A DNA stretch of 64,000 bases from Bacteroidaceae bacterium (GTDB taxonomy: Bacteria; Bacteroidota; Bacteroidia; Bacteroidales; Bacteroidaceae). Of this stretch, positions 1 to 8,937 are shown in pieces. A program made the position numbers and the translations under genes. Location: positions 1-64,000 of the forward strand of contig JAILPK010000014.1 of the NCBI GenBank assembly GCA_024699495.1. Reading direction: 5' to 3'. The number at the start of each line of letters is the position of its first letter. The first letter of the stretch is position 1. The notes below the pieces were generated by a model that worked only from the letters and a program-made list of their open reading frames with translations, ran no database searches and was not told where the DNA came from.

Positions 1-448
1 TGGTGCCCTGGAAACGCAGGACGGTGTTGTCGCGCGTGATGTACCTATCCAGGCTCTCCACGGCGGCAGGGATGACGAACTCGTGGATGTTGGGGAAGGC
101 GTAGAACACGTACTCACCAATATGGCGTAGCGTAGCCGGCAGCGTCAGCGACTTTGTCTGCGGCTGGGTGTAGGTGGCACCCTTGGCAGAGACCACGGTG
201 TAGGTCTCGTCCTGATAGGTGACAGTGGACGGGATGACCACCTCCTCTGGGGCCGCATTAGAAGGCCAATAAAACCATTGCGCCAGCTTGTGGGTGGTGT
301 CCAGTTGATAGCGAATATTGTCAATAGTTACATAGCTCGACGCAAACGACCATTCATTGATGGGAGTGTCGGCCTGGGCATGAGCGCTCGTGCTCATGAG
401 CAAGAAGATGCCTGAAAGCATCAGCACTTGAATGATTTTTTGTTTCAT
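1..448 (-). CDS. BspA-like leucine-rich-repeat surface protein, 5' part only
   Basis: Only the first 149 codons lie in the window; the gene runs off base 1, which is why the ORF track omits it. It opens with ATG (MKQKIIQVLM) and has a hydrophobic signal peptide ending near 'TSAHAQA', so the product is exported. The mature part contains segments such as 'LPATLRHIGEYVFYAFPN' and 'IHEFVIPAAVESL', which fit the type-5 (BspA) leucine-rich repeat pattern of alternating IP..V/L..IG..AF. Family members are surface or secreted proteins of Bacteroidales, and some bind host matrix. The ligand cannot be inferred here. A promoter with a long leader lies upstream. The class is fairly certain, the role unknown. 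Confidence 0.7.
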   Translation of the reverse strand, partial: MKQKIIQVLMLSGIFLLMSTSAHAQADTPINEWSFASSYVTIDNIRYQLDTTHKLAQWFYWPSNAAPEEVVIPSTVTYQDETYTVVSAKGATYTQPQTKSLTLPATLRHIGEYVFYAFPNIHEFVIPAAVESLDRYITRDNTVLRFQGT

Positions 449-629
449 AGGGCTTTGTCTGAATTAAAAGTGATTTAATGTGATTTTTATATATGTTCCT
501 ATATGTGCAAACACGCTGTAAGCCTTAAAACAATAATTGCGGGCACAGACCTTAAGCCGAAGTCTTTACATGTCTGTTCCCTGCTGATATTTGTACTAAA
601 AGATGTTGTTTTGCGAGTAATAACTGCCG

Positions 630-658
630 CAAAGATATAGAAATTTATAATACACAAA
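630..658 (-). promoter_or_regulatory. Bacteroidota promoter for the BspA-like gene
   Basis: Read on the minus strand, a TATCTTTG -7 box (630-637) follows a TTTG -33 box (655-658) with a 17-base gap. This matches the Bacteroidota sigma factor consensus, with slightly short spacing. It predicts a leader of roughly 175 bases before the ATG at 448. Confidence 0.6.
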
Positions 659-941
659 ATATTTTGGGCATTTTTTTTACGAATTTGTCTGTTTTTTATT
701 GTCAATAAAGCGGAGCGGAGAGGTGCGGGCGCAGATGGCTGTCATCGGCAGAGACAGCTCGCTATCAGAGGGCTCGGTGCCCTCCAGGCAACTGTCAGAG
801 ATGCTCTACATCCCGGATATGTAGTAATCAGTTCATTACTCTTATGCGCTGCAAAATGAAAATCGATTACATAAAACCTACCCTTCCGACACTTGTGATT
901 GATTCTTCTGCCGATTTTTGATTTGTTTTTCTTTGTTTTTC

Positions 942-972
942 TTTGCACATTGTCGGAAATGGCCTATCTTTG
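942..972 (+). promoter_or_regulatory. Promoter of the fumarase gene
   Basis: TTTG (942-945), a 19-base spacer and TATCTTTG (965-972) match the Bacteroidota -33/-7 consensus exactly. The leader to the ATG at 1076 is about 100 bases. Confidence 0.8.
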
Positions 973-1075
973 TGGCGCAATAAAGAAAAAACATAAAAAC
1001 TAATTTGCCCCCCATGACTTTACCCTCTCCTACAAAGAGATGGGACCAAGGGGGATAAAAACAAACTGAAGAATT

Positions 1076-2722
1076 ATGGCTAACACTCCCGATTTCAAGT
1101 ACGCCCCTATGTTCCAGCTGGGCGCCGACAAGACCGAGTACCGCCTCCTCTCCAAAGAGGGCGTGACCATCTCGGAGTTCGAAGGCAAGGAAATTGTTAA
1201 GGTCTCTCCCGAAGCCCTGACATTGCTGGCCCAACAGGCATTCCACGATGTGGAATTTATGTTGCGACGCGAACACAACCTGCAGGTCGCTGCCATCCTT
1301 AGTGACCCCGAGGCATCTGAAAACGACAAATATGTCGCTCTTCAATTCCTGCGCAACGCGGAGACCGCAGCCAAGGGGATTCTGCCTTTCTGCCAGGACA
1401 CTGGCACTGCAATCATTCACGGCGAAAAAGGCCAGCAGGTCTGGACTGGATTCGAAGATGAAGAAGCTCTCTCACGGGGCGTCTTCAACACCTTCACCCA
1501 AGACAACCTGCGCTACTCTCAGAACGCGCCCCTGAATATGTATGACGAGGTGAATACCCGCTGCAACCTGCCCGCACAGATTGACATCGAAGCCTGCGAG
1601 GGAGCTGAATACCGCTTCGTGATGGTAGCCAAAGGCGGCGGCTCTGCCAACAAGACATACTTCTATCCGATGACGAAGGCAACTATACAAAACGAGGGCA
1701 CTCTGATTCCCTTCCTCGTGGAGAAGATGAAGAGCCTCGGCACTGCCGCATGCCCGCCATATCATATTGCTTTCGTAATCGGAGGAACAAGCGCCGAAAA
1801 GAACCTGCTCACAGTAAAACTGGCCAGCATCAAATACTACGACAGTCTGCCAACTACGGGCGATGAGACCGGCCGCGCCTTCCGCGACATTGACCTGGAG
1901 AAGAAACTGCTGAAAGAAGCACACAACATCGGGCTCGGCGCTCAGTTCGGAGGCAAGTACGTGGCCCACGACATCCGTGTCATCCGCCTGCCGCGCCACG
2001 GCGCATCATGCCCCATTGGCATGGGCGTCAGCTGTTCTGCCGACCGCAATATCAAAGCGAAAATCAACCGCGACGGCATCTGGCTTGAGGTGATGGACAG
2101 CAACCCCACAGAACTCATCCCCGAAGCTCTGCGCCGACCGGGCGAAGGAGGCAAGGGCATCGAAATCGACCTCTCCAAGGGTATTGATGCGGTGCGTGCC
2201 GAACTGACAAAATATCCCGTCAGCACGCGCGTCAACCTCAAAGGGACTATTATCGTAGCGCGCGACATAGCCCATGCCAAACTCAAAGCACGCCTCGACG
2301 CCGGAGAAGATATGCCACAATATTTCAAGGACTACCCAGTTCTCTATGCCGGACCGGCCAAAACTCCCGAAGGATATCCCTGCGGCTCCATGGGACCGAC
2401 CACAGCCAACCGCATGGACCCTTACGTAGATGAGTTCCAGGACCACGGCGCCAGCCTCGTCATGATTGCTAAGGGCAACCGCTCCCAGCAGGTCACCGAC
2501 GCATGCAAGAAACACGGCGGTTTCTATCTCGGGACAATCGGCGGCGTAGCTGCCGTGCTCTCCCAGAGCAGCATCAAGAGCATCGAATGTGTGGAATACC
2601 CCGAACTCGGCATGGAAGCCATCTGGAAGATTGAGGTGGAAGACTTCCCCGCATTCATCCTCGTTGATGACAAGGGCAATGACTTCTTCAAACAGCTGAA
2701 ACCCCTCTGCTGCAAGAATTGA
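1076..2722 (+). CDS. fumA: Class I (iron-sulfur) fumarate hydratase
   Basis: Interconverts fumarate and malate in the cytoplasm; in anaerobic Bacteroidota it serves the reductive branch leading to succinate. The 548-residue length equals that of single-chain class I fumarases, with the alpha-type part first and the beta-type part last. Visible signatures are '[10 protein letters not shown]' near residue 105 (a cluster cysteine), '[14 protein letters not shown]', '[19 protein letters not shown]' and, in the C-terminal part, '[20 protein letters not shown]' and '[11 protein letters not shown]'. The start is an ATG with its own consensus promoter upstream. It stands alone, without other citric-acid-cycle genes. 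The [4Fe-4S] enzyme is oxygen sensitive, as known for the family. The identification is secure. Confidence 0.95.
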   Translation: MANTPDFKYAPMFQLGADKTEYRLLSKEGVTISEFEGKEIVKVSPEALTLLAQQAFHDVEFMLRREHNLQVAAILSDPEASENDKYVALQFLRNAETAAKGILPFCQDTGTAIIHGEKGQQVWTGFEDEEALSRGVFNTFTQDNLRYSQNAPLNMYDEVNTRCNLPAQIDIEACEGAEYRFVMVAKGGGSANKTYFYPMTKATIQNEGTLIPFLVEKMKSLGTAACPPYHIAFVIGGTSAEKNLLTVKLASIKYYDSLPTTGDETGRAFRDIDLEKKLLKEAHNIGLGAQFGGKYVAHDIRVIRLPRHGASCPIGMGVSCSADRNIKAKINRDGIWLEVMDSNPTELIPEALRRPGEGGKGIEIDLSKGIDAVRAELTKYPVSTRVNLKGTIIVARDIAHAKLKARLDAGEDMPQYFKDYPVLYAGPAKTPEGYPCGSMGPTTANRMDPYVDEFQDHGASLVMIAKGNRSQQVTDACKKHGGFYLGTIGGVAAVLSQSSIKSIECVEYPELGMEAIWKIEVEDFPAFILVDDKGNDFFKQLKPLCCKN

Positions 2723-3093
2723 ATTCGTAAGTTCTTAACAAGGCCTCACCCCCGACCCCTCTCCAAAGGGCGAGGGGCGTGAATAGCCTTGAGGCCGCGA
2801 GCCCCAGCTTGCTAAAATAGCTAGAATATCTAGCTGTGCCAACAGCCCACAAGCCCTTTGCGTTAGTCGGTTTTGCCGACTAAAATAATAACATCCTTCA
2901 CCCAAATTCAGGCGCAATATTTAATTGCGAAGGCAAACAGCGAGCCCAATAGCCCCAAGCAGAGCAGCAGCCCCAAGCCCCAACAGGCCCCCAAGCCCTC
3001 GCTGCTCCAAAATTGTGTCTTCGTCTCGATTCTGCTCACGCTCGGCCATCAGAAAGCAAGTTTTCATTTAAAGAAATTCTTCATCTTCTAAAA
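2723..3093. other. Gene-free stretch between fumarase and metF
   Basis: It contains one copy of the C-rich element (2743-2780, 'CCTCACCCCCGACCCCTCTC'), a small inverted repeat 'AGCTAGAATATCTAGCT', a palindrome 'GTCGGTTTTGCCGAC' near 2870, and low-complexity 'AGCCCCAAG' text. No riboswitch fold is recognisable and no consensus promoter is visible. Confidence 0.5.
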
Positions 3094-4047
3094 GTGTTAT
3101 CCCAATTATATACCGCCAAGAGAGGGCCGATAGGCTTCTCGTTCGAAGTGTTGCCGCCACTGAAAGGGACAGGCACTGCTACCCTATTCAAGACCATTGA
3201 GATGCTGGCGCAGTTCAGTCCGCGCCACATCAACATCACCACCCACAGGGCAGAATATGTCTATCGGGAACTGGAGGGAGGACTCGTAGAGCGCAGCCGC
3301 GTTCGCCGCCGACCGGGAACTATCGCTATCGCTGCCGCCATTCAACAGCGATGGGGCATTCCCGTGATTCCACATATCGTTTGCTCTGGCTCCACAAAAC
3401 AGGATATCGAATATGCGCTCCTTGACCTGCAGTTCCTCGGCATCAGCGACATCTTCATCCTGCGAGGCGACAAAGCGAAAGAGGAGTCTATGTATCAGCC
3501 CACACCAGGCGGCTACACCCACGCCGTAGAACTGATAGACCAGGTAAACCGCTTCAACGATGGATTCTTTGCCGACGGCACCCCGATGAAAGTCAAGGGC
3601 ACCCCCTTTGAGTTCGGCGTTGCCGCCTACCCCGAGAAGCATGAGGAAGCGCCCAATCTGGAGAGTGACATCCGCGTCCTGCTGGACAAAGAAAGACGAG
3701 GCGCCAAGGTGGCATTCACCCAACTGTTCTACGACAACGAGAAGTTCTACGCTTTCATGAAGCAGGCACGCCAGGCCGGAGTAACCATCCCCATCATCCC
3801 CGGTCTGAAACCGCTTACGAAACTCACACAACTCGCCTCTGTGCCCAAGACCTTCCGCTGCGACCTCCCATTTGCCTTGAGCGAAGAACTCCGCCGCTGC
3901 AAGACTGACGACGACGTGAAACAGGTGGGCATAGAATGGGGAGTCAACCAATGCCGCGACCTCATCGCGCACGGAATACCCAGCCTCCATTTCTACACTC
4001 TCAGCGCTGTTGACAGCATAAGACAAATCGCCTCACAGATTTATTAA
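3094..4047 (+). CDS. metF: Methylenetetrahydrofolate reductase
   Basis: Reduces 5,10-methylene-THF to 5-methyl-THF, the methyl donor for methionine synthesis. The protein is a flavin TIM barrel. Family segments are 'GFSFEVLPPLKGTGTATLF', 'HINITTHRAEYVYRE', 'RRRPGTIAIAAAIQQRWGIP', 'LLDLQFLGISDIFILRGDKA' and 'TQLFYDNEKFY'. The track starts it at a TTG (3013), but the extra 27 residues look nothing like MetF and lie in low-complexity DNA. The in-frame GTG at 3094 gives 317 residues, the usual length in this phylum, so I prefer it. The GTG start is unusual for this group. No other methionine gene is adjacent. The function is secure, the start only probable. Confidence 0.92.
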   Translation: MLSQLYTAKRGPIGFSFEVLPPLKGTGTATLFKTIEMLAQFSPRHINITTHRAEYVYRELEGGLVERSRVRRRPGTIAIAAAIQQRWGIPVIPHIVCSGSTKQDIEYALLDLQFLGISDIFILRGDKAKEESMYQPTPGGYTHAVELIDQVNRFNDGFFADGTPMKVKGTPFEFGVAAYPEKHEEAPNLESDIRVLLDKERRGAKVAFTQLFYDNEKFYAFMKQARQAGVTIPIIPGLKPLTKLTQLASVPKTFRCDLPFALSEELRRCKTDDDVKQVGIEWGVNQCRDLIAHGIPSLHFYTLSAVDSIRQIASQIY

Positions 4048-4533
4048 GCCGCGGTTCGAGGGTTTAAGAGGTTTAAGAAGTTTAAGAAGTTTAAGAGTCG
4101 AACGGCAAGCCGTTTTGGGTCAACAAGTTGAGCGGCCGTGGCCGCGGTTTGAGAGTTTAAGAGGGTTTAAGGGTTTCAAGGGGCCGGAGGCCTACATTTC
4201 GGCCGCAAGCGTCCTACATTTCGCTAATGCTACTTTTCGGCTTCGCCTACCTTTCGGCCAGGTGCAGCCGCTTGAATCTTGTATTCTAGCATTTCTAGAA
4301 CTACTTGCACCCCGCCTCGGATCCATCGCGTCAGCCCAAATTGTAAGCGGTAAGCAGTAAGCGGTAAGCCCGTCGCGTCAGCCCAAATTGTAAGCAGTAA
4401 ATAGTAAGCAGTAAGCGCGGCCGCGGCTCCATCGCGGCTTTGCTCCATCCCCCTCGCCCACGTGAGAGGAGGTGAGGGGGTGAGGCCTAAAAAAAGTAAG
4501 TCGCTGAAATTCAGCGACCTACTTTTTTGGAAG
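4048..4533. repeat. Repeat-rich intergenic region after metF
   Basis: No gene. It holds short tandem text 'GTTTAAGAA' (4059-4100), blocks of 'GTAAGCGGTAAGCAGTAAG' (about 4340-4412), a C-rich element (about 4447-4486, 'TGAGGGGGTGAGGCC' orientation), and the terminator hairpin at 4489-4528. The ORF at 4115-4360 is a translation of this low-complexity DNA. Confidence 0.6.
4489..4528 (-). terminator. Terminator of tRNA-Lys
   Basis: Nearly perfect hairpin: AAAAAAAGTAAGTCGCTGAA on one side and TTCAGCGACCTACTTTTTT on the other. The A-run and T-run make it usable in both directions. It lies five bases beyond the 3' end of the minus-strand tRNA. Confidence 0.75.
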
Positions 4534-4606
4534 TGATCCGTTTGGGGCTCGAACCCAAGACCCCAACATTAAAAGTGTTGTGCTCTACCAGCTGAGCTAA
4601 CGGATC
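4534..4606 (-). tRNA. tRNA-Lys (anticodon TTT)
   Basis: Seventy-three bases on the minus strand fold into a complete cloverleaf. The acceptor is GATCCGT/ACGGATC, the D arm is GCTCAGCTGGTAGAGC, the anticodon stem is CAACA/TGTTG with loop CTTTTAA, and the T arm is TTGGGTTCGAGCCCCAA. The discriminator is A and the CCA end is not encoded. Confidence 0.95.
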
Positions 4607-4638
4607 ATCATAAATCCAACGTCTGTGGAAATCGGGCG

Positions 4639-4670
4639 CAAAGGTACATAGTTTCTGCGAGTAGAGCAAA
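4639..4670 (-). promoter_or_regulatory. Promoter of tRNA-Lys
   Basis: On the minus strand TTTG (4667-4670), a 20-base spacer and TACCTTTG (4639-4646) lie 32 bases upstream of the tRNA. Confidence 0.7.
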
Positions 4671-4770
4671 CTTTTTGCGTTTTTTTTGCTTCTTAGTTTG
4701 CCATTTAGCCATTTTGAGGCCCGTAAGACAGGGCGGAGAGGTCCATTTTCCACTTATGAATCAACCGCCG

Positions 4771-5010
4771 CCGCTTTGTCTTTATTCCTGTTGAAGCCTT
4801 TTCCGCTTATGTGGCAGTCTCCTCCGCCGCTTTGTCTTCATTCCTGTTGAAGCCTTTTCCGCTTATATAGCAACCTCCTCCGCCGCTTTGTCTTCATTCC
4901 TGTTGAAGCCTTTCCGCTTATGTAGCAACCTCCTCCGCCGCTTTGTCTTCATTCCTGTTGAAGCCTTTTCAGCTTATGTGGCAGCCTCCTCCTCCGCGTT
5001 GTCTTCATTC
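4771..5010. repeat. 56-bp tandem array overlapping the 3' end of the permease gene
   Basis: The segment starting 'CCGCTTTGTCTTCATTCCTG' recurs at 4771, 4827, 4883 and 4938, and a diverged copy at 4994 lies inside the coding end of the minus-strand permease gene. Spacing is 55-56 bases. Each unit carries a TTATGT/TTATAT block that on the minus strand reads as the gene's own '...ACATAA' stop, so the array is built from copies of the gene terminus. Between tRNA-Lys and the permease gene (4607-4973) there is nothing else except the tRNA promoter. Confidence 0.8.
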
Positions 5011-6077
5011 AGAATGAAGCGGCGGTAATAGGAAATCATAAGAGTTGTCACCGGGAGAGCTATGATCAGTCCGATGAAGCCCAGCAGATATCCCCATACA
5101 GAGAGCGAGAGCAGAATGACGGCGGGATTGAGTCCCATGGCGTTGCCCATAATCTTCGGCACGAGGAACATATCCTGAATACCTTGCACTACGGCGAAGA
5201 CGATGAGGGCGGGAATAAGAATCCACCAGAAGTTCTCCCCCGTGTCTGCCGCCTTCAGCAGAGCGAGCAGGATTGTGGGGATGAAACCCACCGTCTGCAG
5301 ATAGGGGACAAGATTCAGGAAGCCTATGAACATCCCGAGGCCGATTGCCATCGGAAAGCCGATGATGAGGAAGCCGATGCTGAAGAGCACTCCTACGAAA
5401 AAGGCTACTGTGGCCTGTCCTCTGAAATAAGAGTTCATTCCGCTCTCCACATCACTGACGAGCTGGGCCGCGAAATTGCGGCTCTGCTTCGGAATATATT
5501 TTATCCACCCCTGCGATATCTTCTCATAGTCCTGAAGGATGAAGAACATATAGAGGATTACGATGATTGAGCCCACGACCCCAATGACGAAATTGATTGT
5601 CCCCGCAAGGAAATCCCATACATATCCGATCACCGACTGAAGCGCATTCACCACATTCTCCTGGTGTATCAGAGTCATCAGCTCCTGCTGGTATTTGTTT
5701 CCGTATTCATTGAGAAACTGCTCAATATATGGCGCCACGTCTGTGCCTCCGAGATATTTGTTGCTGAACTGAGCCAGCAGTCCGCTCAGTTTTGAGAACT
5801 CATCGACAGTTGGGATTACCACGAAGAGAGTGACTACGCTGAGGGCGGCGAGCACAATGACAAACGCAACCACGCTAGCCAGCATCCGCCAATGCAGATG
5901 GCATTTATACTGCAGAAATCTCACCAGCGGATAGAGCAGGTATGCCAGAATCCATGCTATGAAGAAGGGCAGAAGCACCCCGCTGAGCATATCAAGCACA
6001 TATATGCCGCACACAAACAGCATAATATAACAAATGGCGCGGATAAAGCTGTCGAAAGTAATCGGTTTTCTGAACAT
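4974..6077 (-). CDS. AI-2E family (PerM-type) membrane permease
   Basis: A 367-residue inner-membrane protein of the AI-2E/UPF0118 family. Members differ in substrate (autoinducer-2 export, Na+/H+ antiport or unknown), so none is assigned. The N-terminus 'ITFDSFIRAICYIMLFVCGIYVLDMLSGVLLPFFIAWILAYLLYP' begins with two membrane segments. A soluble loop follows (residues about 95-150, 'LGGTDVAPYIEQFLNEYGNKYQ'). Then comes the conserved C-terminal membrane core with 'GFLNLVPYLQTVGFIPTILLALL' and 'GNAMGLNPAVILLSLSVWGYLLG', which carries the family's P-Y-x(n)-P and LNP motifs. The start is an ATG. The last residues (EDNAEEEAAT) are encoded inside the most diverged copy of the 56-bp array. The gene stands alone, with no partner genes. 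Confidence 0.85.
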   Translation of the reverse strand: MFRKPITFDSFIRAICYIMLFVCGIYVLDMLSGVLLPFFIAWILAYLLYPLVRFLQYKCHLHWRMLASVVAFVIVLAALSVVTLFVVIPTVDEFSKLSGLLAQFSNKYLGGTDVAPYIEQFLNEYGNKYQQELMTLIHQENVVNALQSVIGYVWDFLAGTINFVIGVVGSIIVILYMFFILQDYEKISQGWIKYIPKQSRNFAAQLVSDVESGMNSYFRGQATVAFFVGVLFSIGFLIIGFPMAIGLGMFIGFLNLVPYLQTVGFIPTILLALLKAADTGENFWWILIPALIVFAVVQGIQDMFLVPKIMGNAMGLNPAVILLSLSVWGYLLGFIGLIIALPVTTLMISYYRRFILNEDNAEEEAAT

Positions 6078-6342
6078 CTGTATTTATATATATAAGAAGA
6101 GTTAGATGAATTGTTTTGTCGGGATAATTATATCTCTGCATCTCTGCCGGCGGCGGTATGCCTGCTCACCGGGGTCGAAGGCCTCGATGCGGCGCTTACG
6201 GCTTACCGCATACAGTTGGGCTGGCGCTATGGAGCCGCGATGCGGCGGTTACAGTTTACTGCTTACAGGTTAGGTGAAGGCCCCACCATGGCAGGTCCGA
6301 AGGGGGGGGATGGGAGGTACGCTGGCGGCGGGTGCTGACCGC

Positions 6343-6924
6343 TCAGTTCTCCTTTGTGGCCTGCGCGTAGCAGGCGCGGCAGAGAGGCTCGTACTCGTGG
6401 GTCTCTCCGAGCATGACCTGCTTCTCTCCGGCCACAATACGGTGGCTCACATAGGCCAGCGCTCCGCAGCGCACACAGATAGCGTGAACTTTTGTCACAT
6501 CGTCTGCCACAGCGCACAAGGCGGGCATAGGCCCGAAGGGCTTCCCCTTGAAGTCCAGGTCCAGGCCGGCCACGATGACGCGGATGCCGCGGCTGGCCAT
6601 CTCGTTGACCACATCTACAATCCCGTCGTCGAAGAACTGAGCCTCGTCTATCCCTATCACATCTGTGTCTGAGCCCATCAGCAGGATGCTGGCGCTGCTC
6701 TCCACCGGGGTCGATGAGATGCTGTTGCCCTCGTGGCTCACCACGTCCTCTTCACTGTATCTTGTATCTATGGCGGGTTTGAATATTTCCACCTTCTGCT
6801 TAGCAAACTGTGCCCGCTTCATGCGGCGGATGAGCTCCTCGGTCTTGCCAGAGAACATGGAGCCGCAAATCACCTCCACGCGCCCTCTGCGCATCATCTC
6901 GCCGTTAGTTTCCCGTTCGTTCAT
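6343..6924 (-). CDS. tdk: Thymidine kinase
   Basis: Phosphorylates thymidine to dTMP with ATP in the nucleotide salvage pathway. This is the type II (bacterial/cytosolic) enzyme. The P-loop '[11 protein letters not shown]' is at about residues 21-31, the Walker-B-like lid '[10 protein letters not shown]' near 95, and '[14 protein letters not shown]' near 122. Two zinc-binding cysteine pairs 'CVRCGA' and 'CRACY' form the C-terminal zinc site. The 193-residue length is normal. It starts at ATG 6924, 30 bases from a perfect promoter. The neighbouring intergenic DNA (6078-6342) is low-complexity. Confidence 0.95.
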   Translation of the reverse strand: MNERETNGEMMRRGRVEVICGSMFSGKTEELIRRMKRAQFAKQKVEIFKPAIDTRYSEEDVVSHEGNSISSTPVESSASILLMGSDTDVIGIDEAQFFDDGIVDVVNEMASRGIRVIVAGLDLDFKGKPFGPMPALCAVADDVTKVHAICVRCGALAYVSHRIVAGEKQVMLGETHEYEPLCRACYAQATKEN

Positions 6925-6954
6925 TAATATATAATGTAAGTGATTTTATTGCAG

Positions 6955-6985
6955 CAAAAGTAATAAGAATCGTTTAGAGCACAAA
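6955..6985 (-). promoter_or_regulatory. Promoter of tdk
   Basis: Minus strand TTTG (6982-6985), a 19-base spacer and TACTTTTG (6955-6962) form a full Bacteroidota promoter. Confidence 0.8.
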
Positions 6986-7110
6986 GAAAAAAAGCCAAAA
7001 ATATATTCAAAAGGGTAAAACTTGCGCTTGCACATCTTAAATACCGTTAAAAAGACTAGCAGAAGCCTAAAAATATATATGTCTTGCTGACCATAGATGC
7101 AATTTCTTTG

Positions 7111-7118
7111 TACTTTTG
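7111..7118 (+). promoter_or_regulatory. -7 box for rsmI
   Basis: TACTTTTG lies 22 bases before the rsmI ATG. No clear TTTG is found at the expected distance; CTTGC further upstream may serve. Confidence 0.55.
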
Positions 7119-7140
7119 CCAATCTAAGACTGAGTGAAGT

Positions 7141-7809
7141 ATGCTTTATATCGTCCCGACCCCAGTAGGAAATCTGGAAGACATCACGCTGCGAGCCTTG
7201 CGGGTGTTGCGCGAATGTGACTTGGTTCTTGCCGAGGACACTCGCACCACTGGCATCCTGCTGCATCACTTCGAGATAAGCAAACCAATGCAGTCATATC
7301 ATAAGTTCAATGAGCATCAGACAGTCTCGAGAGTGGTCGGACGCCTTCTGGCCGGAGAGACTGTGGCGCTGGTGAGTGACGCCGGGACGCCGGGAATCAG
7401 CGACCCCGGCTTTCTCGTGGCGCGCGAGGCAGTTAAAGCTGGCGTGGAGGTCACATGTCTGCCTGGTTCCACAGCCTTTGTCCCGGCGCTTGTAGGTAGC
7501 GGCCTGCCCTGCGACAAATTCGTATTCGAGGGCTTCCTGCCTCAGAAGAAAGGGCGACAGACACGCCTCTCTGCTCTCGCCGACGAGGAGCGCTCGATAG
7601 TGTTCTACGAGTCGCCCCACAGGGTGCTGAAGACTCTCCAGCAGCTGGCGGAGACCTGCGGCAGCGACCGGCACGTGGCTGTATGCAGGGAGATAAGCAA
7701 AATCCATGAGGAATATGTCCGGGGCTCTCTGGCCGACGCCATAGCCCACTTCTCGGAGCATGAGCCGCGGGGCGAGTTTGTCATAATCCTCGGCGGAAAA
7801 GAGAAGTGA
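7141..7809 (+). CDS. rsmI: 16S rRNA (cytidine-1402 2'-O)-methyltransferase
   Basis: Methylates the ribose of C1402 in the decoding centre of 16S rRNA using S-adenosylmethionine. It belongs to the tetrapyrrole-methylase fold. The start motif 'LYIVPTPVGNLEDITLRAL', 'AEDTRTTGILL', 'LVSDAGTPGISDPG' and 'FLPQKKGRQTRL' are the family hallmarks and appear in order. At 222 residues it matches the short form common in Bacteroidota. The ATG starts 22 bases after a -7 box. It is the first of three plus-strand genes (rsmI, lipoprotein, hflX) with gaps of about 140 bases. Confidence 0.95.
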   Translation: MLYIVPTPVGNLEDITLRALRVLRECDLVLAEDTRTTGILLHHFEISKPMQSYHKFNEHQTVSRVVGRLLAGETVALVSDAGTPGISDPGFLVAREAVKAGVEVTCLPGSTAFVPALVGSGLPCDKFVFEGFLPQKKGRQTRLSALADEERSIVFYESPHRVLKTLQQLAETCGSDRHVAVCREISKIHEEYVRGSLADAIAHFSEHEPRGEFVIILGGKEK

Positions 7810-7947
7810 TTCTGGCTCCCGGCTGTGCGGGGCGCGGGATGCCCTCACCGCGAGTCCTCGCCGCATAAGACATCATAAACACCGCCTACGGGCCGCATAA
7901 ACACAAAAATACTTAAACACAGATATATAAATCTAATTTCTCACAAT

Positions 7948-8799
7948 ATGAAAAAACTATTTTTTCTGCCGCTCTGCCTTCTGGCTATGACGGCTTGCAA
8001 CGATGGAAAGAAAGTTGACGAGCGCGCTCAGCATGAGCGTGATTCTCTCGTGCAAATCATTGAGAGCAAAGACGCCGAACTGAATGAAATTATGGGAGCC
8101 ATCAACGAAGTGCAGGAAGGTTTCCGCCAGATAAGTGAGGCTGAAGGCCGAATCACCGTGGCCAACGGCAATCCCGAAGCCACCTCTTCCAAAGAGACTA
8201 TCCGCGAGAACATTCAGTTTATCCAGGAGACGATGGAGCAGAACAGGACCAAAATCGCTCAGCTGCGCGAGAAACTGAAGACCACCACCGTCAATGTCGA
8301 AAAACTAACCAAGACGATTGAGAACCTGCAGACGCAGCTGGAGGAGCAGACCAAGCACGCCCAGGAACTGGAGGCTCAGCTGGCCGACCGTGACGAGACC
8401 ATAGCCCAGCAGGGGGCCACCATAACCGACCTCACCCAGAATGTGACCTCCCTGAAGGAAGAGAGCTCCGCCCGCCAGCAGACTATCCAGCAGCAGGAGA
8501 AGGAGCTGAACACCGCATGGTTCGTCTTCGGAACCAAGTCGGAGCTCAAGGAGCAGAAGATTCTGCAGAAGGGCGACGTGCTGCGTTCCAGCGACTTCAA
8601 CAAAGACTATTTCACCAGCATCGACATCCGCGTCGTCAAGACCATCAAGCTCTACTCCAAGAATGCGCAACTGCTGACTGCCCACCCCTCGGGCACTTAC
8701 ACTCTGGCCAAGGATGCCAACAAAGAGTATGTCCTGCAGATAACCAATCCCACCCAGTTCTGGAGCACCAGCAAATATCTCGTAATCTTAGTTAAATAA
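7948..8799 (+). CDS. Coiled-coil lipoprotein of unknown function
   Basis: A 283-residue predicted lipoprotein. The signal sequence 'MKKLFFLPLCLLAMTAC' ends in a lipobox (L-x-x-C, Cys17). A long Gln/Glu/Lys-rich coiled coil follows, about residues 20-190 ('VEKLTKTIENLQTQLEEQT' and similar heptads). The final globular part of about 90 residues, 'TAWFVFGTKSELKEQKIL' to 'FWSTSKYLVILVK', is rich in beta strands. The coiled coil suggests an elongated periplasmic protein tethered to a membrane. I recognise this architecture as a common Bacteroidales hypothetical but know no function. It could be a structural or division-related protein; that is a guess. Confidence 0.75.
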   Translation: MKKLFFLPLCLLAMTACNDGKKVDERAQHERDSLVQIIESKDAELNEIMGAINEVQEGFRQISEAEGRITVANGNPEATSSKETIRENIQFIQETMEQNRTKIAQLREKLKTTTVNVEKLTKTIENLQTQLEEQTKHAQELEAQLADRDETIAQQGATITDLTQNVTSLKEESSARQQTIQQQEKELNTAWFVFGTKSELKEQKILQKGDVLRSSDFNKDYFTSIDIRVVKTIKLYSKNAQLLTAHPSGTYTLAKDANKEYVLQITNPTQFWSTSKYLVILVK

Positions 8800-8937
8800 C
8801 AGCATTTAAGCCGTTTACGATTTACAATCTGCCTTCCCTCTATTCCCGGCTGCCCTTCTTTCTGTGGCGCTGAGAACAGAAGCCCGGGGTCTGACGCAGA
8901 CCGCAAAAAGTAAATTGTAAATCTGTAAATAGTAAAT

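Larger units (their letters stand above)
449..1075. other. Divergent intergenic region between the BspA-like gene and fumarase
   Basis: No credible gene. It holds the two outward promoters listed separately and AT-rich leaders. The short ORFs reported here (499-705 and 742-948, minus) have no recognisable protein features and overlap the promoters. Confidence 0.6.

Noticed and set aside
3013-3093. Upstream part of the metF ORF from the TTG at 3013
   Set aside because: Lies in low-complexity DNA and adds residues without similarity to MetF; the GTG at 3094 gives the family length.
4115-4360. 81-codon ORF after metF
   Set aside because: Lies in short tandem repeats with no protein-like features.
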